A DNA stretch of 64,000 nucleotides from Propionibacteriaceae bacterium (GTDB lineage Bacteria; Actinomycetota; Actinomycetes; Propionibacteriales; Propionibacteriaceae), in the NCBI GenBank assembly GCA_003158895.1, contig PMLO01000090.1, positions 32,780 to 96,779 on the forward strand, read 5' to 3'. The notes beneath the pieces were generated by a model. The model made no database searches, was not told the DNA's origin, and was given only the letters and a program-made list of their open reading frames with translations. Positions within the stretch are counted from its first letter, which is position 1. The number at the start of each line of letters is the position of its first letter. A program made the position numbers and the translations under genes. Positions 18,430-27,403 of the stretch are shown one piece after another.

Positions 18430-19029
18430 GTGGACAACCTGGTATGGATCGACTGCGAGATGACCGGCCTCGACCTGGCCACGGACGCGCTCATCGAGCT
18501 CGCAGTCCTGGTCACCGATGCGGAGCTGAACGTCTTGGGCGACGGCGTCGACATCGTGATCAAACCGTCGGCCGAGGCACTCACACAGATGGGCGAGTTC
18601 GTGACCGACATGCACCGCAAGTCGGGACTCCTCGACCTCCTGGCGGACGGCGTCACGCTCGACGACGCGGAGGCCCAGGCCCTCGCGTACATCCGCACGT
18701 ACGTCCCCGAAGTCCGCAAGGCTCCCCTGGCGGGCAACACGATCGGTACGGACCGTACGTTCCTCGCCCGCGACATGCCGACGCTCGAGGGCCACGTGCA
18801 CTACCGCAACGTCGACGTGTCGAGTCTCAAGGAGCTGGCCAAGCGCTGGTACCCGCGGATCTACTTCACCGCTCCGTCCAAGTCCGGCAACCACCGCGCC
18901 CTCGCCGACATCCGCGAGTCGATCGAGGAGCTGCGCTATTACCGCGAGGCCATGCTCGTCCCACAGCCAGGTCCTGACCGCGACATACTCGCGGAGATCG
19001 CCGCACGCCACCAGGGCTCGCTGGCCTGA
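18430..19029 (+). CDS. orn: Oligoribonuclease
   Basis: A 199-residue DEDDh 3'-5' exoribonuclease that degrades 2-5-nt RNA remnants and pGpG to mononucleotides. All signature residues are visible: WIDCEMTGLD (Asp and Glu), NTIGTDRTFLARD (Asp), and NHRALADI (His and Asp). Length and order match the family. GTG at 18430 gives the standard VDNLVWIDCEMTGL start. A tRNA-His gene lies 83 bases downstream on the same strand, an arrangement common in actinobacteria. Confidence 0.97.
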   Translation: MDNLVWIDCEMTGLDLATDALIELAVLVTDAELNVLGDGVDIVIKPSAEALTQMGEFVTDMHRKSGLLDLLADGVTLDDAEAQALAYIRTYVPEVRKAPLAGNTIGTDRTFLARDMPTLEGHVHYRNVDVSSLKELAKRWYPRIYFTAPSKSGNHRALADIRESIEELRYYREAMLVPQPGPDRDILAEIAARHQGSLA

Positions 19030-19112
19030 CTCCCTGCGTATGGGTTGGTCAGACCCCGTACCGCTCGGCTAAGATGGCGCTCGCCCTTTCGGGGGCATCG
19101 CGGTGTGGCGTG

Positions 19113-19185
19113 GTGGGTATAGCTCAGTTGGTAGAGCTTCTGGTTGTGGTCCAGAAGGTCGCGGGTTCGAGCCCCGTTACTCACC
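19113..19185 (+). tRNA. tRNA-His (anticodon GTG)
   Basis: Acceptor GTGGGTA pairs with TACTCAC, the D-arm is GCTCAGTTGGTAGAGC, the anticodon loop TTGTGGT gives GTG, and the T-arm is GCGGGTTCGAGCCCCGT. A G at 19112 can act as the extra -1 base opposite the C at 19185, the identity feature of tRNA-His. Confidence 0.95.
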
Positions 19186-19357
19186 CCACTCGCTAGGGCG
19201 CTGGTGGCGCCGAGACCGGCAGCCCGATCTTTCTGATGCGTGGCCCGTTGCCCGCCCTGGCGTCGCTGCCTTGCCCAGGTGGCCCTTGCGCTGGGCAACT
19301 TTGTAAAGACATTCGTCTATTCACGCAACATGTGTTCATCTTGCGTCATCCGGACGC

Positions 19358-21256
19358 CTACAGGTAATGCCGCTGCGCTGCCTTCGCGGCGACGTACTCC
19401 GCGTACGCCTTCTGCGTGCTCCCCAGCTCGGACACCTGGGACACGGGAACATCCCACCATGCCGTACCGGGCGGGTTGGGGCCGTACAGGTCCGTCTCTA
19501 TGTACAGGACGGTCGTACGGTCGCTCGCCGCGGCCTTCGCGTAGTTCTCGCGGAACTCGGCCATCCCGTGGCATCTCAGGACATCGGCTCCCCAGCTGGC
19601 GGCGTTGGCGGCCAGGTCGAACGGTACGTCGTCGCCGTCGAGCCGACCGGACGTGGAGCGCACCTTGTAGCGGGTGCCGAAGCGCTGCGAGCCGCGCGAC
19701 TCCGACAGCGCACCGATCGAGGCGAACCCGTGGTTCTGCAGCAACACGAGGATGACCTTGATGCCCTCCTGGGCCATCGTCGCGATCTCCATGGGCAGCA
19801 TCTGGTACGTACCGTCACCGACGATCGCCACGACCTCGTGGTCGTCGCCGACAGCGAGCTTCACGCCCATGGCGGCAGGGATCTCGTAGCCCATGCAGGA
19901 GTACGCGTACTCGAGGTGGTACTGCTCAGGCGTCCGCGCGCGCCACAGCGCCTGCAGGTCGCCGGGCATCGAACCGGCTGCGTTGATGACCACGTCGTAG
20001 TCGTCCATGAGCTCGTTGAGCGCCCCGAACACCTCGGTCTGGGCAGGCAGCTCCTGGTCGTGGGGCGCGATGCAGGTGTCGATGACCTTCTGCCACTCGT
20101 CGTCGAGCTCCCCTGCCCGCGCCTGATACGAGGGGTCGGTGCTCCAGCCGGCAAGCGCGGCGGTAAGCGCCTCCAGCGTGACCAACGCATCGGCGACGAC
20201 CATCTCGGCCGCGTGCTTGGCGGCGTCGAACGAACCCACGTTGACGTTGACGAACGCGACATCCGGGTTGGCGAAGATCGTGTGCGACGCCGTGGTGAAG
20301 TCGGAGTAGCGGGTGCCGATGCCGATCACGAGGTCGGCGTCGCGGGCCAGCGTGTTCGCCGCCGCGCCTCCGGTGGAGCCCACGCCGCCCACGGCCATGC
20401 GGTGGTCGAAGTTGATCGCACCTTTGCCCGCCTGGGTGTCGGCGACCGGGATGCCGGTTGCGTCGGCGAACGCCCGGAGGGCGTCTGAGGCGCCGGAGTA
20501 GATCACTCCGCCGCCCGCGACCACGAGAGGACGCGTGGACGCCTTGATCGCCGCCACTGCGCGTGCCAGGGCCGCCGCGTCGGGCGCCGGCCGCGCCACA
20601 TGCCAGATCCGCTTGTCGAACAGACGCGTCGGGAAGTCGTACGCCTCGGCCTGTACGTCCTGAGGCAGGCATACCGTGACCGCGCCGGTCTCCGCCGGAT
20701 CGGTCAGGACCCGCATCGCCGCAAGCAGAGACGGGATGAGCTGCTCGGGCCGGTTGATCCGGTCCCAGTACCGCGAGACCGGCTTGAACGCATCGTTGAC
20801 GGAGATGTCGAGCGAGCGCGGGTCCTCGAGCTGCTGGAGCACCGGGTCCGGGAACCTCGTGGCGAAGATGTCCGATGGCAGGAGCAGTACCGGCAGCCGG
20901 TTCGTGGTCGCCAGTGCGGCACCGGTGATCATGTTGGTGGCGCCAGGCCCGATGGAGGACGTCACGACCCAGGTCTGCAGCCGGTTCTTCGTCTTCGCGT
21001 AGGCGGAGGCGGCATGTACGGCTCCCTGCTCGTTGCGCACGAGGATGTACGGAAGGTCGGGCGCATCAGCAACCCCGTCCAGCGCCTGCACCTCGGCCTG
21101 CAGCAGTGCCTGGCCGATTCCGGCGACGTTGCCGTGCCCGAAGATGCCGAAACAGCCGGCGAAGAGCTTCTGGGAGACCCCGTCACGCTCGCTGTACTGG
21201 TTGGCGAGGAACCTCACCACGGCCTGTGCGACGGTGAGCCGGACGTTGTCCGTCAT
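19358..21256 (-). CDS. iolD: 3D-(3,5/4)-trihydroxycyclohexane-1,2-dione acylhydrolase (ThDP enzyme)
   Basis: A 632-residue thiamine-diphosphate enzyme of the myo-inositol pathway; it opens the ring of trihydroxycyclohexane-dione to 5-deoxy-glucuronate. The family start TVAQAVVRFLANQYSERDG, the GIFGHGNVAGIGQAL block and the C-terminal ThDP/Mg motif GDGTYQMLPMEIATM followed by NHGFASIG are all present. The start MTDNVRLTVAQ was kept; the downstream C-terminus AKAAQRHYL is complete. The only pathway neighbour here is the transaldolase-like gene 19 bases upstream, so other iol genes must lie elsewhere or are absent. Confidence 0.9.
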   Translation of the reverse strand: MTDNVRLTVAQAVVRFLANQYSERDGVSQKLFAGCFGIFGHGNVAGIGQALLQAEVQALDGVADAPDLPYILVRNEQGAVHAASAYAKTKNRLQTWVVTSSIGPGATNMITGAALATTNRLPVLLLPSDIFATRFPDPVLQQLEDPRSLDISVNDAFKPVSRYWDRINRPEQLIPSLLAAMRVLTDPAETGAVTVCLPQDVQAEAYDFPTRLFDKRIWHVARPAPDAAALARAVAAIKASTRPLVVAGGGVIYSGASDALRAFADATGIPVADTQAGKGAINFDHRMAVGGVGSTGGAAANTLARDADLVIGIGTRYSDFTTASHTIFANPDVAFVNVNVGSFDAAKHAAEMVVADALVTLEALTAALAGWSTDPSYQARAGELDDEWQKVIDTCIAPHDQELPAQTEVFGALNELMDDYDVVINAAGSMPGDLQALWRARTPEQYHLEYAYSCMGYEIPAAMGVKLAVGDDHEVVAIVGDGTYQMLPMEIATMAQEGIKVILVLLQNHGFASIGALSESRGSQRFGTRYKVRSTSGRLDGDDVPFDLAANAASWGADVLRCHGMAEFRENYAKAAASDRTTVLYIETDLYGPNPPGTAWWDVPVSQVSELGSTQKAYAEYVAAKAAQRHYL

Positions 21257-21275
21257 GGTGTAGCGCTCCGGTCTG

Positions 21276-22346
21276 TCAGGTGGACGGGATCAGGATGTCA
21301 CGGACGATCTGGTCGAGCTCCTCGTCGGCCGATAGGAACTGGCGCAGCGTGCGACGGGTCGCCCCGAAGTCGGCGAACTCGTCGGGGGTCATCCCGTCGA
21401 CCTCGTACGCCTTGCGGAACTCGGGCATCGTCTCCAGAGCCTCGAGGATCCTCGACTCGACCGGGATGTCCATGCGCGGCTGAGGGTCGATCCCGCTGGC
21501 CTGGAAGCGCTCCTGCCAGGCGAACGGCGGCGACAGCACGAGGTTGCCGCCGACGAACTCCGTCCACTGCAGCGCGTTGCGGTACGCGGCCACGAGGATC
21601 CTGGCGCGCAGCCCACGGGCCTTGAACTCCTCGTACGCCTTCTTCACGACAGCGACCCCGGCCCACTCCAGGTAGCCCGGGTCGAAGCACAGGCCGTCCT
21701 TCGCGTACACCGACTTCAGCCAGTCGTCGAGCCGGCCGACCATGATCGTGACGACAGGTCCCGCCGCCGACGTGTCCTCGCCGGCCGCCTCGCGGCGCCT
21801 GAGCCCACGCTCGATGGCCTCTCCGGTCGCGACCGCCTGGGCGACCGTGAACGACACGGTGACGTTGATGTTGACGCCGCGGGCGGTGGCGTCCTCGATG
21901 GCCGTGACGCCGACACCCGTGGCCGGGATCTTCACGATGATGTTCGGGGCCAGGGACGCGAAGTACTCGGCCTGGTCCGCCAGTGCCTGCGCGCTGCGGG
22001 CGAGCCGCGGATCGGTCTGCATGGAGAGTCGCCCGTTGTAGCCCTTGTGGGTCTCGAAGGCCGGCAGGAGCAGCTGGGCCGCTTCGAGCGAGACCTCCTC
22101 CACCAGCTTCCAGCCGATCACGGACTCGGGCGCCTCAGGAAGCTCCGATACGAGCTCCTTGATCCGCGCTGTCCACCGCGGCAGGTCCGAACGAATGGCG
22201 GCGAGAGCGATGACGGGGTTGCACGTGGCCCCTACCGCCCCCCAGCTGATCGATGTCGAGAGCTCCGAGTACGTCGCGGAGTCGTTCCAGAGCGCTGTCG
22301 GGCCGCGCCGAGTCATCAGTCCGAGCGGAGTGTCGTTGTCTGTCAT
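21276..22346 (-). CDS. Transaldolase-family protein (inositol cluster type)
   Basis: A 356-residue TIM-barrel protein. The Schiff-base lysine segment is APNIIVKIPATGVG, and the N-terminal ATCNPVIALAAI and central GVNINVTVSFTVAQAVA match the transaldolase/fructose-6-phosphate aldolase family. It is longer than small FSA-type enzymes and shorter than two-domain transaldolase-isomerases. Proteins of this type sit beside iolD in several actinobacterial inositol clusters, which suggests a carbon-carbon lyase role in inositol breakdown. It shares a transcript with iolD (19-base gap) and is divergent from murT. Confidence 0.8.
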   Translation of the reverse strand: MTDNDTPLGLMTRRGPTALWNDSATYSELSTSISWGAVGATCNPVIALAAIRSDLPRWTARIKELVSELPEAPESVIGWKLVEEVSLEAAQLLLPAFETHKGYNGRLSMQTDPRLARSAQALADQAEYFASLAPNIIVKIPATGVGVTAIEDATARGVNINVTVSFTVAQAVATGEAIERGLRRREAAGEDTSAAGPVVTIMVGRLDDWLKSVYAKDGLCFDPGYLEWAGVAVVKKAYEEFKARGLRARILVAAYRNALQWTEFVGGNLVLSPPFAWQERFQASGIDPQPRMDIPVESRILEALETMPEFRKAYEVDGMTPDEFADFGATRRTLRQFLSADEELDQIVRDILIPST

Positions 22347-22514
22347 AACGCCTCTTCGTTGAGCTGGCGGCCGGTGGACGAACGGGAGTCATTGAATCCC
22401 TGAGCCGCGAACACTGTCAATAGAATGTCCTCACAATGTACCAGTTCGAGCGGACATGAACTCAGTTCGCGGACCTGGCGGTGGGTCGCGTCGGTCATCG
22501 GCAAGAATGGCTCC

Positions 22515-23795
22515 GTGCCCGCCGACCTGACGATCCCCCGCAGCCCTCACCGGTTGCCGGCTCTCGTACGGGCTCGTCTGGCCGTCGCGCTCGCCGTGGG
22601 GAGCATGGCCGGCGCGGCCTCACGAGTTGCCGGACGCGGCTCCGGAGCCTCGATCCGCGGCCAGCTGATGATGAGGATCGCACCCGACGCGCTCGCCAAC
22701 CTCCTCCCCGGCCGCACGATCGCCAGCGTCTCCGGCACGAACGGCAAGACGACGACGACCCATCTGCTCGCCGCGGCCGTGAAGGCTGCGGTCGGCGCCG
22801 ACCGAGTCGTCACCAACGCCGACGGCGCGAACCTGCACTACGGCATCGCGTCCGCCCTCGCCGTCGCGCCTGGGCGCGATGTGGCGATCCTGGAGACCGA
22901 CGAACGGGTCGTCCCCGATGTCGTACGGCTCGGACGCCCAGCGGTGCTCGTGCTCCTCAACTTCTCCCGCGACCAGATGGACCGCAACCACGAGATCAAG
23001 TCGCTGGGCCGCGGCTGGCGCGACGCGCTGTCACGTGCCGGGGCAGACGGTCCCGTCGTCATCGCCAACGCGGACGACCCGCTGGTCACGTGGGCCGCCC
23101 GCTCGGCGACCAAAGTGGTCTGGGTCGACACCGCGACGTCTTGGACCCAGGATGCGTCGCTGTGTCCCGAGTGCGGCACGATGCTGACACGTACGAATGG
23201 CCGCTGGGCCTGTCCGACCGGCGATCTCGTACAGCCCGAGGCCACCTGGCGCGTCGACGGCGACGCGGTCGTCGACCCGGACGGAACCCGCTGGGAGCTC
23301 GGGCTCAAGGTACCCGGCGCGTTCAACGTCTCCAACGGCGCGTGCGCCCTCGCAGCGGCCGCCGAGCTGGGCATCGATCCGGAGGCGGCGATCCGCGGGA
23401 TGCGTACGATCACGTCACCGGCCGGCCGGTACGCGACGGCCCACTTCGGCTCCACCACCGCTCGGCTCCTGCTCGCGAAGAATCCTGCCGGCTGGGCGGA
23501 GGCGCTCCCACTCACCACGAGCGGTACTGTCGTTCTTGCCATCGACTCCGCCGCTGCCGACGGACGTGACGTCAGTTGGCTGTGGGATGTCGAGTACGAA
23601 CAGCTGGCCGGACGGCACGTCGTCGCCACTGGGCCGCGCGCCCAGGACCTGTCGGTCCGGCTCCTCTATGCCGAGGTCGAGCACAGCGTGGTGCCCGACC
23701 TCGCCGTTGCAGTCGCCGGTCACACAGACCCGGTGGATGTGGTGGCCACGTACACGCCGTTCCAGCGGCTGCGGAAGCTGGGCGGTCTGACATGA
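22515..23795 (+). CDS. murT: Lipid II isoglutaminyl synthase, MurT subunit
   Basis: A 426-residue Mur-ligase-like enzyme. It amidates the alpha-carboxyl of D-Glu in lipid II together with GatD. The ATP loop SGTNGKTTTTHLL, the LNFSRDQMDRN segment and the C-terminal DUF1727-type region are present, and a CPECG...WACP zinc ribbon sits in the middle, as in other MurT proteins. GTG at 22515 is chosen because the product then starts just before the hydrophobic segment usual in MurT. The stop overlaps the gatD start by 4 bases. The 168-base gap to the divergent transaldolase-like gene should hold both promoters. Confidence 0.93.
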   Translation: MPADLTIPRSPHRLPALVRARLAVALAVGSMAGAASRVAGRGSGASIRGQLMMRIAPDALANLLPGRTIASVSGTNGKTTTTHLLAAAVKAAVGADRVVTNADGANLHYGIASALAVAPGRDVAILETDERVVPDVVRLGRPAVLVLLNFSRDQMDRNHEIKSLGRGWRDALSRAGADGPVVIANADDPLVTWAARSATKVVWVDTATSWTQDASLCPECGTMLTRTNGRWACPTGDLVQPEATWRVDGDAVVDPDGTRWELGLKVPGAFNVSNGACALAAAAELGIDPEAAIRGMRTITSPAGRYATAHFGSTTARLLLAKNPAGWAEALPLTTSGTVVLAIDSAAADGRDVSWLWDVEYEQLAGRHVVATGPRAQDLSVRLLYAEVEHSVVPDLAVAVAGHTDPVDVVATYTPFQRLRKLGGLT

Positions 23796-24526
23796 GCCCC
23801 GTGACGATCGTCCTGGTCTACCAGTCGTTGCTCGGCATCTACGGCGACCGTGGCAACGCGACGGTGCTCAGCAAGCGCCTCACCTGGCGTGGCATCGACG
23901 CCCGAGTCGTCATCGTGGAGCCCGGTGAGGAGCTGCCCGCTGACGGTCAGGTCTACCTCCTGGGAGGCGGCGAGGACCTCGCCCAGACCACGGCTGTCCG
24001 GGAGCTCACGAAGGACGGCAACCTGTTCCGGGCTCTCGATGCGGGTGCGGCGGTGCTCGCCGTGTGCGCCGGCTACCAGATCTGCGGCACGACGTTCACG
24101 ATCGGTGAGCGCGACGAGGTCGTACCGGGTCTCGGCATCCTTGACGTCGAGACCCGTCGCGGGGACGTACGAGCGGTCGGCGAGATCCTGTATCGCTGGA
24201 CCAAGCCCGACGGTACGACCTCGCTCGTCACCGGGTTCGAGAACCATGGCGGCTTCACGCGGCTCGGCGCCGACGCGCGCCCGCTGGGCGTCGTCGAGAA
24301 GGGCATCGGCAACGGCTACGACCATTCAGAGGGTGCTCAGCAGGGGAAGGTCGTCGGGACGTACCCGCACGGACCTGTTCTGGCGCGCAATCCCGAGCTG
24401 GCCGACCACGTGCTGGAGCTGGCCCTCGGCTACTCGCTCGACCCGCTGCCCCGTCCCGCCATCGACGTGCTGAGGCGTCAGCGGATCGCGGCAGTCAGCG
24501 GGCAGCCGGAGCGCCCTGAGAGGTAG
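23792..24526 (+). CDS. gatD: Lipid II isoglutaminyl synthase, GatD glutaminase subunit
   Basis: A 244-residue class I glutamine amidotransferase of the CobB/CobQ type. The nucleophile Cys is in LAVCAGYQICG and the catalytic His in VGTYPHGPVLARNP, with YGDRGNATVLSKR near the N-terminus. It supplies ammonia to MurT; the ATGA overlap fits an obligate complex. It ends a two-gene operon, with a convergent membrane-protein gene 7 bases beyond. Confidence 0.93.
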   Translation: MSPVTIVLVYQSLLGIYGDRGNATVLSKRLTWRGIDARVVIVEPGEELPADGQVYLLGGGEDLAQTTAVRELTKDGNLFRALDAGAAVLAVCAGYQICGTTFTIGERDEVVPGLGILDVETRRGDVRAVGEILYRWTKPDGTTSLVTGFENHGGFTRLGADARPLGVVEKGIGNGYDHSEGAQQGKVVGTYPHGPVLARNPELADHVLELALGYSLDPLPRPAIDVLRRQRIAAVSGQPERPER

Positions 24527-24533
24527 TGCCTCG

Positions 24534-25166
24534 CTACACGACCCGCCAGGACCACGAGAAACGGTTGTCCGCGTAGGTGAGGAACTGGGGGATGAACCCG
24601 GGCGTGGCCTGGAACGAGATGTACCCGGAGGCGCACTGGCCCTTGAGGTAGTACCACTCGTCCGGGAAGTTCGGGTCTGGGCCTCCGGTCGCCAGAGGCA
24701 CGAGCAGCTCGTTCGTGCTGCGCGACACGAGCGTCCAGAAGTTGCGCATGATCGGGACCCGGCCGCCCGCCGCGCTGCCGATGGTCGAGTTGACACACAC
24801 GCTGACCTGGAAGCTGAGGATGCTGTCCGCGGTCCGCGGAAGTGTCTGCGTCAGCGTCACGATGAGGGGCTGCGCCTCCACGTCGTCGCTGGGCGGTGCG
24901 GGCGTGAACGCGCTCTCGGTGGCCACGTCGACCGGCTGGTACGGGGTGACGGGGGCTGTCGCAGGCCCGGTCGCGGTGGGCAGCTTCGGGGCCACGAACA
25001 GCCCGCGCCCCGCGCCTCCGATAGCGAGCGCGGCGACGATCGCCCCGACCACCAGGAGAGCGAACGGTACGAGGAGGCGCCGGTTAGCCGTACGTGGAGG
25101 CTCGGGAGGAAGCGTGGAGTCCCACTCGTCGAGGTACTCGACGCGATCCGACTCATCCTCCATCAT
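24534..25166 (-). CDS. Single-pass membrane protein, function unknown
   Basis: A 210-residue protein: an acidic N-terminus (MMEDESDRVEYLDEWD), one transmembrane helix (LLVPFALLVVGAIVAALAIG, about residues 30-49), a Pro/Thr-rich linker and a C-terminal extracytoplasmic domain of about 110 residues with two Cys (SVCVNST and KGQCASG). No family was recognised. It is convergent with gatD and ends the chromosomal stretch; the next feature is tRNA-Lys 123 bases away on the other strand. Confidence 0.65.
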   Translation of the reverse strand: MMEDESDRVEYLDEWDSTLPPEPPRTANRRLLVPFALLVVGAIVAALAIGGAGRGLFVAPKLPTATGPATAPVTPYQPVDVATESAFTPAPPSDDVEAQPLIVTLTQTLPRTADSILSFQVSVCVNSTIGSAAGGRVPIMRNFWTLVSRSTNELLVPLATGGPDPNFPDEWYYLKGQCASGYISFQATPGFIPQFLTYADNRFSWSWRVV

Positions 25167-25288
25167 CCAAGAATGTCATAGGGCGCCAACCGGGGTCCCA
25201 TGGAAAAGCCGGCCTCCGGGTCGTGGGCAAGCGGGCACCTCGGATTCGCTGCAGGCGAGCCCTGTTTGCTACTGTTGACCCTCGGCGC

Positions 25289-25628
<340 letters not shown>

Positions 25629-25645
25629 GCGCTGGATGCTACCTC

Positions 25646-25695
25646 TGACGTCACGCGTCAGCAACGACACTTGACGTAGTTGACGCGTGACGTCA
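25646..25695. promoter_or_regulatory. Paired operator-like sites between divergent HTH genes
   Basis: TGACGTCACGCGTCA (25646-25660) and its exact reverse complement TGACGCGTGACGTCA (25681-25695) lie 20 bases apart between the divergent HTH genes. Each contains the half-site TGACG more than once, and further TGACG copies lie between them. This is the layout of a repressor/excision switch with looped or cooperative binding. A TTGACG at 25671 may be a -35 element. Confidence 0.65.
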
Positions 25696-25706
25696 GAATC
25701 GACGCC

Positions 25707-25925
25707 ATGAACGTACGCGATACGTCAGATGTGACGCCCCAAGACGCTTGGCTGACCGCAGCAGAGGCTGCCCCGTTGATCCCGACCGCGAGCGTACGCA
25801 TGGTGCAGCGGTGGATGAAGGACGGTCGGCTGCCTTCCGTCCTCCTGCCGAACGGTCGCCGGGTGACTCGCCGTGAGGATGTCGAGGCCCTGTTGTCGCC
25901 GTCGGTTCCGAGTCGGGTGGCGTGA
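25707..25925 (+). CDS. Helix-turn-helix / excisionase-like small protein
   Basis: A 72-residue protein with a MerR/excisionase-type HTH: WLTAAEAAPLI, then SVRMVQRWMKDGRLPSVLL and NGRRVTRREDVEALL. This is the common DNA-binding excisionase fold. It is the first gene rightward from the attachment site and overlaps the next gene by 1 base (TGATG). The ATG at 25707 was chosen because upstream codons lie inside the operator repeat. A role in excision is likely but no integrase partner is seen here. Confidence 0.75.
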   Translation: MNVRDTSDVTPQDAWLTAAEAAPLIPTASVRMVQRWMKDGRLPSVLLPNGRRVTRREDVEALLSPSVPSRVA

Positions 25926-27403
25926 TGACGGATCAGGAGGCCGATGAGGTGATGGACCTGGGCCTTATCACCCGCGCGGATCTGTTGACCGAGTTGTACG
26001 TGTTCGCACGCGAGCTCGGCGAGCGAACCAGTGACAGGACAGCCGGCCGAAGCTGGTCCGATCTTGCCTCCTGCCTTGAGCGTGGTGAGCCCCTGCGGCT
26101 CAGCGAGCGGAACGTTGATCTCCTCGCGACGATGTTCGCCGAGCATGACGCCGAGTGGTCGTCGGCGCGCTCGCCCGGCGTCACTGGCGTTCAGGAAGCC
26201 GTAGCCGCTGCCCAACGCGGAGAATCCTGGCTCAGCGACGAATGGATCTTCTTTGACGCGGAGCAGCGACGCGCGCTGGTCGGGGCTCTTGCGTCCTTGG
26301 GGCGGTTCGAGGCCGACGTGGCCACACGCGTTCTTCAGTACCTCGACGATCCGCACACGTCGTTTGTGAACGGGTCCGCGGTCGCTGTCGTTGACAGGGC
26401 TGCGTCCGACCTTGCCGTGTCGGCCGACTGCGCGGCGCTGGCAGCGCGTGTTCAGGATGGTGCGGCGGTCTTCGACGACAACGAGATAGCGCTCCTCGCG
26501 CACGCCAACCGGCGTCAGCAGAGCAGAGGCATCCTCGGCGTCCATCCGGTCCCGCAACAGTTTCAGACCGATCGGGTCCCCGCCCACCGCGACCTCATCG
26601 CCCCTCGCCTGGAAGGGCCGAAAGAGTGCACCGTCGTCCTCGACGAGGAGCAGCGCCGAGAGATGATCGCGGCCTTGGCCAGCCTCAGCAAGAGCCAAGG
26701 CGCCACGGTAGGGCACTACCTCAGGGACCTCGAAGGGCCGGACCTGCTCTTCACGGACGGTTCGGCCGCCCAAGTCATCAACAACGCCGCGCGGACCCTA
26801 GGCAGGTCGGGCGAGTGCGCGGCACTTGCTGCCGGGATCAAGTCAGGGACACAGGCGTTCGACCAAGGCGAGATTGGTCTCCTCGCGGAGGCAGCTTCCC
26901 GTCAGTGGGGAGAGGGCATTCCCGACAGCATGGGGACGGTCGCACCGCAGCTGCTCGCGACCCGTCCCTGGTTCAACGGCTTCCAGGAGCACATCGCTGA
27001 TCTGGTGAAGGAGGCGGAGGCTTACCGCGCGGAGCAGGAGCCGGGTTTGGCCCCGGAGTCGATTCACCCCGCGAGCGTGGCTGGTGTGAGTGCTGAATTG
27101 GCGGCGACCGATGAGTCGTGGGTGTCGGATGCTCCTTCGCTGACGTGTGTGGGTGTCGCGCGGGTGTTGGCGGAGCGGCTGGCGGAGGTTGATTCGTGGT
27201 TGCCTTCGGAGGCTGCGCGCCATCCCGGGTTGGCTGAGGAGCTGGAGTATCACCTGGCTGCTGGCGGGCCCCGGTCAGAGAGCCCTTCCCCCGAGCGGGC
27301 GGCGCTGGTGTGGGCTGCTGTCGCGGGGACGCTGCATGGTGCTGCGTGGGCTCTCAAGTGGCCGTCGATGTACCAGTCGGGCACGGAGCGGCGGGGCCTG
27401 TGA
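25925..27403 (+). CDS. Hypothetical protein with internal repeat of about 85 residues
   Basis: A 492-residue soluble protein of unknown function. Two stretches align by eye: residues about 118-202 (RRALVGALASL ... AVVDRAASDL ... DCAALAARVQDG ... NEIALLAHANRRQ) and about 242-326 (RREMIAALASL ... QVINNAARTL ... ECAALAAGIKSG ... GEIGLLAEAASRQ). They look like a duplicated alpha-helical domain. The C-terminal third is Ala/Glu-rich and uses GTG/TTG-type codons unlike the first part. It is translationally coupled to the HTH gene before it and to the next gene (GTGA overlap). Confidence 0.65.
   Translation: MTDQEADEVMDLGLITRADLLTELYVFARELGERTSDRTAGRSWSDLASCLERGEPLRLSERNVDLLATMFAEHDAEWSSARSPGVTGVQEAVAAAQRGESWLSDEWIFFDAEQRRALVGALASLGRFEADVATRVLQYLDDPHTSFVNGSAVAVVDRAASDLAVSADCAALAARVQDGAAVFDDNEIALLAHANRRQQSRGILGVHPVPQQFQTDRVPAHRDLIAPRLEGPKECTVVLDEEQRREMIAALASLSKSQGATVGHYLRDLEGPDLLFTDGSAAQVINNAARTLGRSGECAALAAGIKSGTQAFDQGEIGLLAEAASRQWGEGIPDSMGTVAPQLLATRPWFNGFQEHIADLVKEAEAYRAEQEPGLAPESIHPASVAGVSAELAATDESWVSDAPSLTCVGVARVLAERLAEVDSWLPSEAARHPGLAEELEYHLAAGGPRSESPSPERAALVWAAVAGTLHGAAWALKWPSMYQSGTERRGL

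Noticed and set aside
22347..22514. GTCC/GGAC inverted repeat in the murT upstream gap as a regulator site
   Set aside because: Arms are only 4-5 bases with a long spacer; too weak to call.
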